Shown: one piece after another, positions 1-9,900 of the stretch
Layout of the letters: every line of letters begins with the position of its first letter
Position numbering within the stretch: position 1 is the stretch's first letter
Assembly: GCF_910592395.1 (NCBI RefSeq)
Contig: NC_088324.1
Location: 6,724,953-6,788,952 of the forward strand
DNA length: 64,000 nt
Source: Lineus longissimus
Taxonomy: Eukaryota; Nemertea; Pilidiophora; Heteronemertea; Lineidae
Direction: 5' to 3'
Position numbers and translations under genes: made by a program
The notes under the pieces: generated by a model
What the model was told of the DNA's origin: nothing
Database searches by the model: none
The model's input: only the letters and a program-made list of their open reading frames with translations

Positions 1-241
1 ATGACGTAACTGCAAACCCGAAGCGTCTGGCATACTCTGCCACATTAAGCAGCCAACCATGTTCAATCGCATGTTCGCAATCGAGGACGTGGCGCAATCG
101 TACAGTTACACTATAGCTGTTGTGACGTCTTGGTAGTCTAGAACTAGCAACTTCATCATCCTCATCAGTGTCCATACCAATGGCAGTTGAGAGTATGAAC
201 ACGAGATACAACATATGTTTTCGAATTTTCGCATTGGGCAT
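1..241 (-). pseudogene. pogo-like transposase, N-terminal part (cut by window edge)
   Basis: Antisense reading begins MPNAKIRK at 241 and runs off the window start. It matches the N-terminus of the pogo copies in the other units, including the acidic TDEDDE stretch and the helix-turn-helix segment LNVAEYARRF. It sits upstream of the LamG exon of gene 0, so it occupies the same intron 2 position as in the other genes. It corresponds to the fragment ending at 43634 in the repeated block. Confidence 0.7.
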
Positions 242-842
242 TATCTCCAGCTGGAAAAGGTCTGTCCTGAAGCTCATAGGCCTGCATGTACCATAAACCT
301 ACCTGTACTTATTACATCACGGCAATAATCGAGTCAAACAGTCCACACGCATGGGAACATCAAGCCTGGCTGAAAATTGATTAGGCCAAGTTGACGCTAC
401 TCCAGGATCTAATGCTTACCTAATTTCTCCCATTATGGGCCGCAAATTGGTTTTGGCTGTAAACTAGTCCGAAGACCGATAAAATCCGAACTTACTGTAT
501 ATACTAACTGGCTTGAGGCCACTTTGGGTCACTTTAGCCCATTGGTAATAGGAAGGTTTCGCACCGTTACGAACTACGAAAACCGAGCACGAAAATCGAA
601 AGAAGACGAAGAAATATTCTCATAGGGGAGCAAAATCTAAAGTCTTCTCCTGCTTGTTGGCTGGGGAAGCTTAATGTAACGAAGAATTGGAAATAGTTTT
701 ATTATAATAGTGGATAAAAATCAATAGTCTTCACCAGCCAACAAGCTTAATCAACAACATTACCTAACATCCGGAAAGCAACTATCACTGACATGTTTGC
801 CATCACGTGACCAGTTCAATTTCTATCATTTTTATTTCGTAG

Positions 843-1405
843 CCTATCTGGAAATGCGAAGTACGTCATGTCTCTAGTTTTTGGGAAAGTGCTTCAGTTT
901 AATGATAAGCACGCATCTGCAACTCTACCTTATATAAATACATTCAAATACAAACATATTACAATTACCTTTTATATAAGATTCCTTCAGGGCAAGCTTG
1001 TCCAAAAGTGGGTATGTTTCTGTACTGATGTAGAAAGAATTTGCGTAGGAAATAACCAAAATCAGCTAGTGAGGATTGTTGTGTGGCACAGGGATACCTC
1101 TAAACATATCAATGTGCGATACATTTTTCACTTTTACATCGGCTATCAATGGATTGGCAGTCGCAAATGTTGGCAGCATATTGCTGTTACAATTACCAGG
1201 AATAAGTCTATTCCTAAGCCCCATGTCAAACTTTATAGGAACGGGAACCTCTTAAGAATGACAAAGTGTAAGCGATATAAAGAAAAGCATAAGTGGAGAA
1301 AGGTTTCATTTTTGGGTAAATTCATTCAAATGAATCAAATGTCGAATTTTAGGTTTTACCCAACTATAGCGACAAAACTTGATATTTTGAGGAGCAAAAA
1401 AAGAG
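843..1405 (+). CDS. LamG/ConA-like core exon (E3) of gene 0, type I
   Basis: The in-frame product has the LamG signature order FGKVLQF, then a WQHIAVTIT strand, then PHVKLYRNGNLL, as in the LamG_3/pentraxin-like beta-sandwich families. Relative to its counterpart at 44236-44798 I count 22 substitutions in 563 nt, 21 of which change the protein. The frame continues past the donor for a short tail ending VNSLNI and a stop at 1434, so intron retention would give a LamG-only protein. Confidence 0.85.
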
Positions 1406-4400
1406 GTAGGTTGGTCAACTCGTTAAATATCTGAGCCTGAGGGCTTCACCACCACTATGAAGACGAGTTTATTATTTTCATATGATACACTGGTCCGACT
1501 GGGAATTTTAGGAAATTATTGTGCTGGGAGACGTAGTAGACGCACTGCCAGTGTATTTTTATGTGTTCAAGCAATTACAAGTTATGTCATCTGCCACCGA
1601 GGTTGTTTGGGGCTCTCCCCGATTCGCCAAGCAAAAAGGAAACATCTATATCTACAGCAAGACGTCACAGCGTAGATATATGGCTCCATGCAGCGCCTTA
1701 CTAGTGCATCGGTCCTCATGGAGAGGATCGACGCATGGAGGGCTGACTCGGTTCAAATCGGAGTCAACATCGGAATAGCATGATAATTCGGGCGGATTTT
1801 GAATTTTTCCTTTTTTTGTGAAATTTGTCGATGGAAACAACTTTATAGAGGTGACTGGGCAGCCGACAGCTTGGGAATACTGCCCTTACTAATACCAACG
1901 GTCCTTCAAACAAGCATATTTCGGCTCAAATTCAAATATTAGCTTCTTGTCTCCTCCAATAATGAACTTTGGAATAGCTTTATAGTACAATTTGAGAAAT
2001 ATTGGCATCTGTTCAAAAAGATAGCTGCCGAAACATGAACATTAGTTGCAGCGAACATATGCCGAACAGGGTATTTTGCAAAAGCTTTCTTCATTCTTGA
2101 TATTGTGCTGCTCGAGGGGAAATTGCTGAAAACAATGCATAGGCCTATTCGTGAATGTGGCAGTTGTCTTTATGTCTAAAACACCTCGAGAGCTTTTTCA
2201 AGTAATAAAAGCTTAATAGCTATCCAGATCAGAGTTCAATATATTTACAGCAATATAGTAATACACTGTTGGGCAAAATGGTTGTCACCCCTGCGATGGC
2301 ATATATGATTGCATAATCATTTCTAATTTATGTTGATACGGTAAACATTAATGAGTGGAAACTTTGCAGTTGTACACACATGGTATTAGCGGGTGTTTTT
2401 GGACCACAAACTTGCACATGTTTGCCATCAATTGCTTATTAATTGACATTTTATTTACGGAGGCTCATCAGGGACCTTAACTATGGAAAACATCTTTGTC
2501 ATTGTTTCACTCTTTTCTCTCCATCTGACCAGATTTGATTGTTCAAATTGATAGGAATTGCACAATTGGGTAATTTCTCACTGCTTGCATACCTAATATC
2601 GCGTATTGCCCCCACGGGCTGAAATGAGCGCTGCAATTCGTCGGGACATGCTTGTAACGCCTTCGTTGGGGGATTTCGCCCCAAATACGGATAATTGCAT
2701 CACCAAGGTCGGCAAGGTTCTGAGGCTGAGGGTCCAAATTTTCGAGTTCTCTGCCGATATGGTCCCACAGGTGCTCTATGGGTTCATATCCGGGCTGTAA
2801 GGAGGCCAGTCCAGACGGTTGACGTCTTGTTCGTGCAAGAAATTGTTCACTATTGCTGCTCTGTGGGGGTCTGGCGTTGTCGTCTGCAGGTGTCCAGTTG
2901 TTGCCGAAGTGGGCCCTTGCTTCTGGCAGCACGTGATCTCGGAGGCTCTCCAAGTAGAGGAGACCGTTTACATTTCGCTCTAGGACGCGGACTGCAGTTT
3001 TTCCATGATAATGAATGGCGCCCCAGATATGGACTGAACCACCTCCAAATGGAACACGCAGGGCTACACAGTCTTCCCGAAGCTGCTCGCCTGGTAATCG
3101 ACGAACTCTGACCCTGCCATCAACGCGGAACAGCAAGAAACGGGAATCGTCACCAAAGACGATGTGGCGCCACATTTCGTCCGGCACGTCAGCATGTGCT
3201 CTCGCCCACAGAGGCCGTCGACGTTTTGCCGCATCTGTCAATTTTGGACAGACTACCTGCCTTCTTGCATGATACCCGGCAGCAATCAGCCTACGGTTTA
3301 CTGTTGTCCGACTAGCGTCAACATTATCCAGGTTGTGCCAGTCATTGCGCAGCTGTGTCGTCGTTTTCTTACGATCTGCACGGCAACGAAGCAAGAGATG
3401 ACGGTCGTCTCTTTCATTAGAGATGCGAGGTCGACCAGTAGATCTCCGAACGTTAACATTACCGTCCTGTCGCCACTTCGAAATCCACCTTTGCACCGTC
3501 CTTTTCGAAAGTCCCATTACTTCGGCGATGGCGCCAGGACCTTGCCCGCTGCGCCACCTTCCAATGGCCTCCCCTCGCTGAATTTGGCTGTATTGGCCGG
3601 GAATGACAAGTTCTCCATATGCTGGTCAAGAAAATCTAATAGGATTGCGTTGGTTAAAAAGGAGAATGCACGAAAACTTAGTAGGCTGTGGACTAGGCAT
3701 AGGAACGAAAGGACATGGTCAGCAGAAACACTCCTTTTATAGTGTCTTATTACATCACACGACTGCCATACCACGAAATTGAATTAGGTCACTCATGTCA
3801 ATTTCAATCTAAGAATGGAAGAAATCTGACCATGATTGTGGAGAAATATGGATATAAACCTGAAACTCACAATTTTCTATAGGGGTGACAACCATTTTGC
3901 CCAACAGTGCATGTCTATAGTATGAGAAGTTCCTTATATGTAAATTGTCGATCAGACGAATGCTAAGCCAGCTATGTGCCAAAGTATAAACCAGGCACAA
4001 GACCAATGATACTGGGTTAAGGAAGTTTTGTTAATGCTTTCGACTCTTCCGTAGCATTCTTGTTCACCAAACAAGGTACAGTGCACGAAACTTTACAAGA
4101 ATTAGTAGTTGTGGAACATATTCGATCTAAGCTTGATTGTACCAGAGAATGCTTGAGACAATTCATGACTAGTGAGGCAGAAAAGTGTCTCGGGTTCCTT
4201 TACGAAGTCAGAAGAACCAGTTGTGCGGTTTACAAAGTATTTGTGTCGATCTCATCTTTAAATAATTATGGAGCGACAACAACCAGGTATCAACGACAGG
4301 AATTTGCATGCACCTAAAGTAATAGAGCTCACTATCTAAGGAACAAAGCAAGATATTACATTTTCATTGAAAAAAAATTGTTGTAAATCATCTGACCCAT

Positions 4401-6040
4401 CTTTTCTGAAAATGGCATGACGATAGCACTGATAATGAAACTGCCAGGGGCCATTGTGCTCACCGTATAGATATTTTGTGCTTTGGAATTCATCCAGATT
4501 AAGAAACATTGTACATGTATAGTATATAGGTCAAACCAAAGTCGGTATGACACGTGATGTATCGTTGCTTGTAGTAAGTACCATAAGAATATCATCAAAA
4601 ACAAGTCACTAATGAAAAAGATATTGCACGTTTAACCTATTTTAGTTTTTGCCTCCTGGTGGCCGAGTTGGTACCAGTTCAGATCGAAATTCGGTGTCCG
4701 AGGTTACATGACGTAGGGAGTCATGTGTATCAAATTTCAAGTTCAAAGCTTTAGTGGTTAAGAAACGTGCCATTGTTACAATCAAACGACCAATTTACGC
4801 CATTTGACCTCTGTGACCTTGAAAAGCAGGTCAGATCAAAAATTCATATGATATGTGATGTATCCTTGCTAGGAGAAATTCAGGGTCAGAGGTCACCTGA
4901 CCTAGGGGGTCCTTTAAACAAAGTCTCAAGTTCATAGCCCTAGGGGTTAACAAACGTTCCACAGATTCGATCAAATGGCCAATTTACACTGTTTGACCTC
5001 TGTGACCTTGACAAGTATGTCAAATCAAAAACCCGTATCATATGTGATGTATCCTTGCTAAGAGTATCTACCATAAAAATTTTACCAAAAACTAATCAGT
5101 AATAAGCGAGATATGGCACTATTAAAATTTTTGGTTTTGGCCACCTGGGGGCCAAGTTAAAAATCAGACCAGAACGAAAATCAATGTCACAGGTCATCTG
5201 ACCTAGGGGGTCTTGTGTACTAAGTTTAAAGTTCATAGCTTAAGTGGTTAAGAAACGTGCCATATTTACACACAAACGGCCAATTCACACCATTTGACCT
5301 CTGTAACCTTGAAAAGTACGCCACATCGACCTGATTTTTTGTGAACATGTAGAGCTATGTAACAGGTGTCTACATACCAAATTTAAAGATTATAGGACGA
5401 ATAAAGACAAAACGTGCCACTATCGGTGAAATTTTAGAGTTTGACCTCTGTGACCTTGAAAAGTAGGTTAAATCAAAAACCCGTATGATATGTAATGTAT
5501 CCTTGCTAGGGGTACATACCATGAAATGTTTCTCAAAAACAAATCAGTAATAAATGAGATATTGCACATTTTAACTTTTCAGTTTTAGCCCCCTGGTGGC
5601 AAAGTCAAGAATCAGACCGGAGCGAAATTCAGTTTCAGGGTACATATGACCTTGAGAATGATGTATATAAAGTTTCAGGTACATAGCACAAGCGGTTAAG
5701 AAACGTGCCACAGGATACGACGACGACGACGGACGACGACGACGACGGACGACGACGACGACGACGGACGACGGACACTGCGGTATCGTATAGACTCCCC
5801 TACGGTGAGCCAATAAGTGAGCTGCGAGATAACGACTGAGATAAACAAGAGACAAGGTAGCTCATCAATGTGGTACAAATTAGTTACGTGACTGAAAAAA
5901 TCTAACCCACTTGCACAACTTCACATATTACCTATTATCCCTGAAAGTAAAAGCTCTCCGCCATGCAGGGTGAATCCCCCCTACAGGTAACTATGCAGCG
6001 ACGTCAAGCCGATATCAACTACAGGAATTTTGAAAATTAA
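843..6040 (+). CDS. Gene 0: secreted LamG-PAN family member, 5' exons outside the window
   Basis: Visible coding exons are E3 843-1405, E4 4055-4242 and E5 5969-6040; E1 and E2 would lie upstream of the window. E3 starts after a pyrimidine-rich TTCGTAG acceptor and ends at AGAG|GTAGGT. E4 starts after TCTTCCGTAG and ends before GTGTCG. E5 starts after CCATGCAG and ends at TAA. Phases agree (E3 ends in phase 1, E4 starts with CA, E5 in phase 0). The intron 3 position holds a dead Tc1 element (2264-3909) and intron 4 a 1.4-kb repeat element (4437-5810). An alternative end is read-through of E4 to a TAA at 4317, a frame conserved in most copies. The product is predicted to be extracellular. Its ligand is unknown. 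Confidence 0.6.
1640..1900. repeat. Conserved intron-3 segment of unknown nature
   Basis: This segment recurs in each unit (near 11080-11330, 17575-17830, 35940-36200, 42770-42990, 45040-45290 and 54585-54840), and a strongly diverged copy lies in the opposite orientation at 27700-27960. Short open frames exist on both strands but none has a clear splice context. The inverted diverged copy argues that it is a dispersed repeat rather than an exon of this gene family. Confidence 0.45.
2264..3909 (-). mobile_element. Tc1-like DNA transposon, copy A
   Basis: Terminal inverted repeats of 29 bp (CACTGTTGGGCAAAATGG at the left end, complementary at 3881-3909) enclose 1646 bp. The left flank is TA and the right is CA, consistent with a TA target duplication with one mutated base. 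The empty site is visible in the corresponding stretch of genes 1, 2 and 4. The element sits in intron 3 of gene 0, antisense to it. Confidence 0.9.
2543..3517 (-). pseudogene. Tc1-like transposase, frameshifted
   Basis: The frame opens with helix-turn-helix motif GLSKRTVQRWISKW, has the first catalytic Asp region VFGDDSRF, the second in WTPADDNARP, and the Glu in PIEHLWDHIG. Between the second Asp and the Glu the frame changes at a run of C and changes back about 80 nt later. A further shift occurs after EIPQRR, so the normal C-terminus is lost. Homology also extends upstream of the ATG at 3517 without an in-frame start. The same breaks occur in copy B at 45936-46910, so the element was dead before the block was duplicated. 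Confidence 0.85.
4055..4242 (+). CDS. PAN/Apple-like exon (E4) of gene 0
   Basis: The 188-nt exon encodes a four-cysteine pattern (DCTREC, KCLGFLYE, TSCAVY) with a preceding SKL helix region, typical of PAN/Apple domains. These modules usually mediate protein or carbohydrate binding in secreted proteins. It follows a strong acceptor. Its protein sequence is identical to the copy at 47448-47635, in contrast to the diverged LamG exon upstream. Read-through past the donor stops at 4317. Confidence 0.75.
4437..5810. mobile_element. Non-coding repeat element with TGACCTCTGTGACCTTG modules
   Basis: The insertion is relative to genes 1 and 2, where GATAATAAGTGAGC is continuous. The ends carry a partly complementary GCTCACCGTA...TATAGA motif (left near 4460-4475, right near 5788-5810). 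Inside are several degenerate repeats of about 150-250 bp, each holding TTTGACCTCTGTGACCTTG, GTTAAGAAACGTGCCA and TGTATCCTTGCTAG phrases, and a terminal GAC-rich microsatellite. There is no coding capacity. Family not identified. Confidence 0.6.
5716..5777. repeat. GAC/GGAC microsatellite
   Basis: Runs of GAC triplets are interrupted by GGAC at the end of the repeat element. The tract is about 60 bp here and about 95 bp at the equivalent position in the second block. Confidence 0.9.
5969..6040 (+). CDS. C-terminal exon (E5) of gene 0
   Basis: The 24-codon frame GESPLQVTMQRRQADINY... ends in TAA and starts right after a CCATGCAG acceptor. It is conserved in frame in genes 1, 4 and 5. Placed after E4 it completes a PAN-like C-terminal strand. 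Support comes from gene 3, where E4 and E5 are directly adjacent in the genome. The weak point is the unusual GTGTCG donor. Confidence 0.45.
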   Translation, partial: GESPLQVTMQRRQADINYRNFEN

Positions 6041-6825
6041 ATCACAGCGAGTGGAGCTGCAAAATGATAATATGCTCCTAGGATGTCTGTACGGAAAGCT
6101 CAGGTGGAAAGGGGAAAAGGAAATGGGAAACGCGTAATGCTGAAAGTATAAATCGCTTGAAATCTGCGGGTTTTTTGGTTGATGCGCTTGATAACAAGTT
6201 AGACCTGTAAGAAAGGCAAACTAATGAAGAAAAACGCCGACTCATATAACGCATGAGACGATAATAATGACGCAATTAGTCACAAACAGCTCAATATTGA
6301 TGACTCATCGAAAGTCTTTAAAAATCTATATCGTAAATGATGACTTGGATATTTGTACAAATTTTGACTTTCGCTCTTATAAATTAATGATATGTACCAC
6401 ACACACACAAACAACGAGAGCATTGCTGTAAATACAATTGAAAGTTATTCCAAATTGTGATCATTGAAATTACAGGTGATAAAGATTGATACCTTTTTTA
6501 TTGGCCACCCGATATATCCTTTCAAACTCAATCTACTTTCCACTCAAGCAAAAAATGATTTATTAGTAACAAAGACACAAGAAACATTTTGTTTCTCATA
6601 GCGAGAACTCGATCAATATAATAATATATAGATATTAAACGTATTGACTTCATATAGTTCATATAATGTAATATTACGGCGAATTCAAAGCAAAACTGGA
6701 CATTCAAGGCACTAGGTCGTATTCGACTTGGTACAAGAGTAAGACCGATTATGACAGTTGATCGGAATCATGGCATTGATTCCAAAAACGTGCTGTTAAT
6801 TGACTTCAACTTTTGCTGGTGTTTG

Positions 6826-6925
6826 ATGGTGGCATCAGTGATGATTTCCTTGTCATACTTAATGTGCATATGTGCGCTTATAACACTTAATATAGGAGGT
6901 GTGACTGCTGGCTCTCCCCCGAAAG
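6826..6925 (+). CDS. Signal-peptide exon (E1) of gene 1
   Basis: Thirty-three codons plus one base end at AAAG|GTAAGA, a strong donor. The hydrophobic core is rich in Val, Ile, Leu and Cys and is followed by GGVTAGSPPK. I chose the ATG at 6826 because MVASV is shared with the differently preceded type III copies. The upstream in-frame ATG at 6751 would add a polar 25-residue extension. Confidence 0.65.
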
Positions 6926-9900
6926 GTAAGATAGAGACCACGATATAAGGGCATTGTTGTTCCCAACAAGTTAGTCAGTGATTTGGCTTTACCTTACGAA
7001 CATAACCTGAAGTCAAAGTACACGCTATATTCGTGACGTAACATGTTTGAATAACTGGCCTCGGCCTATGATGGGCCAGACGAACATGTGTTAATGCTGA
7101 AAGATGAAATGCTTGTGACCACGTACGGGGGGGGGGGCTGTTCTTAATTAAAGTCTCTATAGTTTAAGTATTCGCTGCAAGAAACTGTCGTTTATGGGTT
7201 CTAGTACTTGTTTCACAAACGCTTATTAGAAATATTACAAATACTAATTTTATTATAATATGATTGTTAGCTCTTCTGGATTACAAGCTTGATGGATCTG
7301 ATCCGGATATACGGTTTGTATATCACAGTACATATACAGTAAGTAGTTTGAATTTTATCGGTCTTTTCGCAAGTTAGGCCAAACCTTATTAAAGAGTGCG
7401 TAATGGGTACAAGAGGGGTGTTCAAAGCACACACTACCGCAAGGAAGATTATGACACAATCAGGACAGATTGTCCTGTCATAGGATAATGTTTAATTCAT
7501 GTCATTTGAAAATGACATGAGTAAGCCAGAGTTTGAAGAAAGCATTGATTCATTCTGATTTGAATGATCACTTAACTTTGAATGGGCCTAGATCAGTAGA
7601 TGACTGACCAACACTAAAGCTGACCTGTCCGAAATTACACTTTATTTCCAATCATGAAAAATTCAGTACATTCGGTTTTTAAAAATGTCCTTTTCTAAAT
7701 CAATTCTTATTACTTTTAAGGTACATTCAGATTTCTGACCATGGGAACAGTTGAATTATAAGGCATCACCTGGACCATTATTCTCAAGGTCATCAAAATC
7801 AATCTCACTGTTCTCAGCATGTTCATTTGCATCTTTGAGAAGGTCATTAGCAATATTTCTGTACTCCCCGTTTTCATTGGGGACGAGTCCGGCTACCTGA
7901 AAGGCACGTGCTGTGGATTCAGGAGGGACGTCATCCGAAGCTCGACTATGTAGAACAGATGCAAGGGGTATTCTGGGACAGGTGCCATCGGCTGCAGTAT
8001 TTGCATGCTTCCAGTCTTTCCAGCGGCGCTGACGTGAGCTTTAAATGCCCTCTTAATGGTCAAGTCCAAAGGTTGACTCATAGATGTGCACCGCGCGCGA
8101 ATGTTATCAAGGAGCACACCAGCTCCTACAATAGGGGCACAGAATTCATCAGCCAAGTGAGTTATAAACTGATCTAAGAGTAAAAGCCTTGTATTTGGTT
8201 CAAATTCACCAATGAATTGAAAAAGACTTCATCAAGCCAATGTTGGAGTGTGTCATGATTCTCCCACCCTGACCGTGATGAAGTGACACGGACATTTTCA
8301 GGAATGTTTCTAAGTCCACGAATTTCTCGGATGAAGCCTGGTTCTCTGAACACAATATGGGCTGGCATTTTTTCCCCATTAGATCGAATTGTCAACCCAA
8401 CGGTACATCCTGATTTAGAATTGCCCCTTGAAGTTTTAACGTCAACATCCCTCTATCCCGGAGTAGCTGCCGTATACATGGGCAGAAAGTCAGACTGACA
8501 AAAGGTTTCATTCATATTGTAAATTGTATGTTGTCACACTGTGTCCCTGACGTTTCCTTGAAATCGGCGGTAACGCTCATTAGCGTCAGCTGGAATCGAA
8601 GTCGTGTTTCTTGTCTTGCGACGAAATACAATACGTTTCCGTATCAAGAAATCGCTGATCCATCCTGGAGAGCACTGAAAGATGGCCCGCTCCGGCCGGT
8701 TCAAAGGTAGTTGTCTCTATCATCACCTGGAAGCTCATCCCACCAGCGGTGAAATTCCAGCTCGGCAGCATGGACCAGATCACCTCTGGAGACGGGGTGG
8801 GCAAGACGAGAAATTCGAGAAATCGGTTGTGAACCTGCTCCTCCACATGTGGCCACCATCCGTCGTGGTCGCTTCTGACCCTGCTACTTGGAGCATTGTT
8901 CTCGGCCTGCTCCATTGACGTTTCCCGATTTGCTATCCATCTTCGCAATGACGTAACTGCCAACCTGAAGCGTCTGGCATACTCTGCCACATTAAGCAGC
9001 CAACCATGTTCAATCGCATGTTCGCAATCGAGGACGTGGCGCAATGGTGCAGTTACACTATAGCTGTTGTGACGTCTTGGTAGTCTAGAACTAGCAACTT
9101 CATCATCCTCATCAGTGTCCATACCAATGGCAGTTGAGAGTATGAACACAAGATACAACAGATTTTTTCGAATTTTCGCATTGGGCATTATCTCCAGCTG
9201 GAAAAGGTCTGTCTCTCCACCAGGAAAAGGTCTGTCCTGAAGCTCATAGGCCTGCATGTACCATAAACCTACCTGTACCTATTACATCACGGCAATAATC
9301 GAGTCAAACAGACCACTCTCATGGGGACATCAAGCCTGGCTGAAAATTGATTAGGCCAAGTTGACGCTACTCCCGACCCCAGGATCTAATGCTTACCTGA
9401 TTTCTCCCATTGTGGGCCTCAAATTGGTTTTGGATGTAAACTAGGCCGAAGACCGATAAAATGGTAATAGGCAGGTTTCGCACCGTTACGAACTACGAAA
9501 ACCGAGCACGAAAATCGAAATAAGACGTAGAAATATTCTCAGAGGGGAGCAAAATCTAAAGCCTTCTCCTGCTTGTTGGCTGGGGAAGCCTAATGTAACG
9601 AAGAATTAGAAATAGTTTTATTATAATAGTGGATGAAAATCAATAGTCTTCACCAGCCAACAAGCTTAATTAAAAACATCACCTTACAACCGGATAGCAA
9701 CTATCACTTATATGTTTACCATCCCGTGACCAGCTCAATTTTTATCTTTTTTATTTCGCAGCCTATCTGGAAATGCGAAGTACGTGGAGTCTCTAGCTTT
9801 TGGGAAAGTGCTTCAGTTTGATGATAAGCACGCATCTGCAACTCTACCTTATATAAATACATTCAAATACGAACACATTACAATCACCTTTTATATAAGA

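Noticed and set aside
2606-3272. Plus-strand open frames over the Tc1 element
   Set aside because: They are complementary-strand shadows of the transposase.
4640-5720. CRISPR-like or satellite array
   Set aside because: Units are degenerate, unequal in length, without constant spacers, and lie inside a eukaryotic repeat element.
5571-5878. Protein with Arg/Val/Ser-rich repeats on the minus strand
   Set aside because: It is translation of the GAC/GGAC microsatellite and changes with tract length.
6751-6948. Independent small membrane protein of 65 residues
   Set aside because: The frame crosses a strong GTAAGA donor and is better explained as the signal-peptide exon of the LamG-PAN gene.
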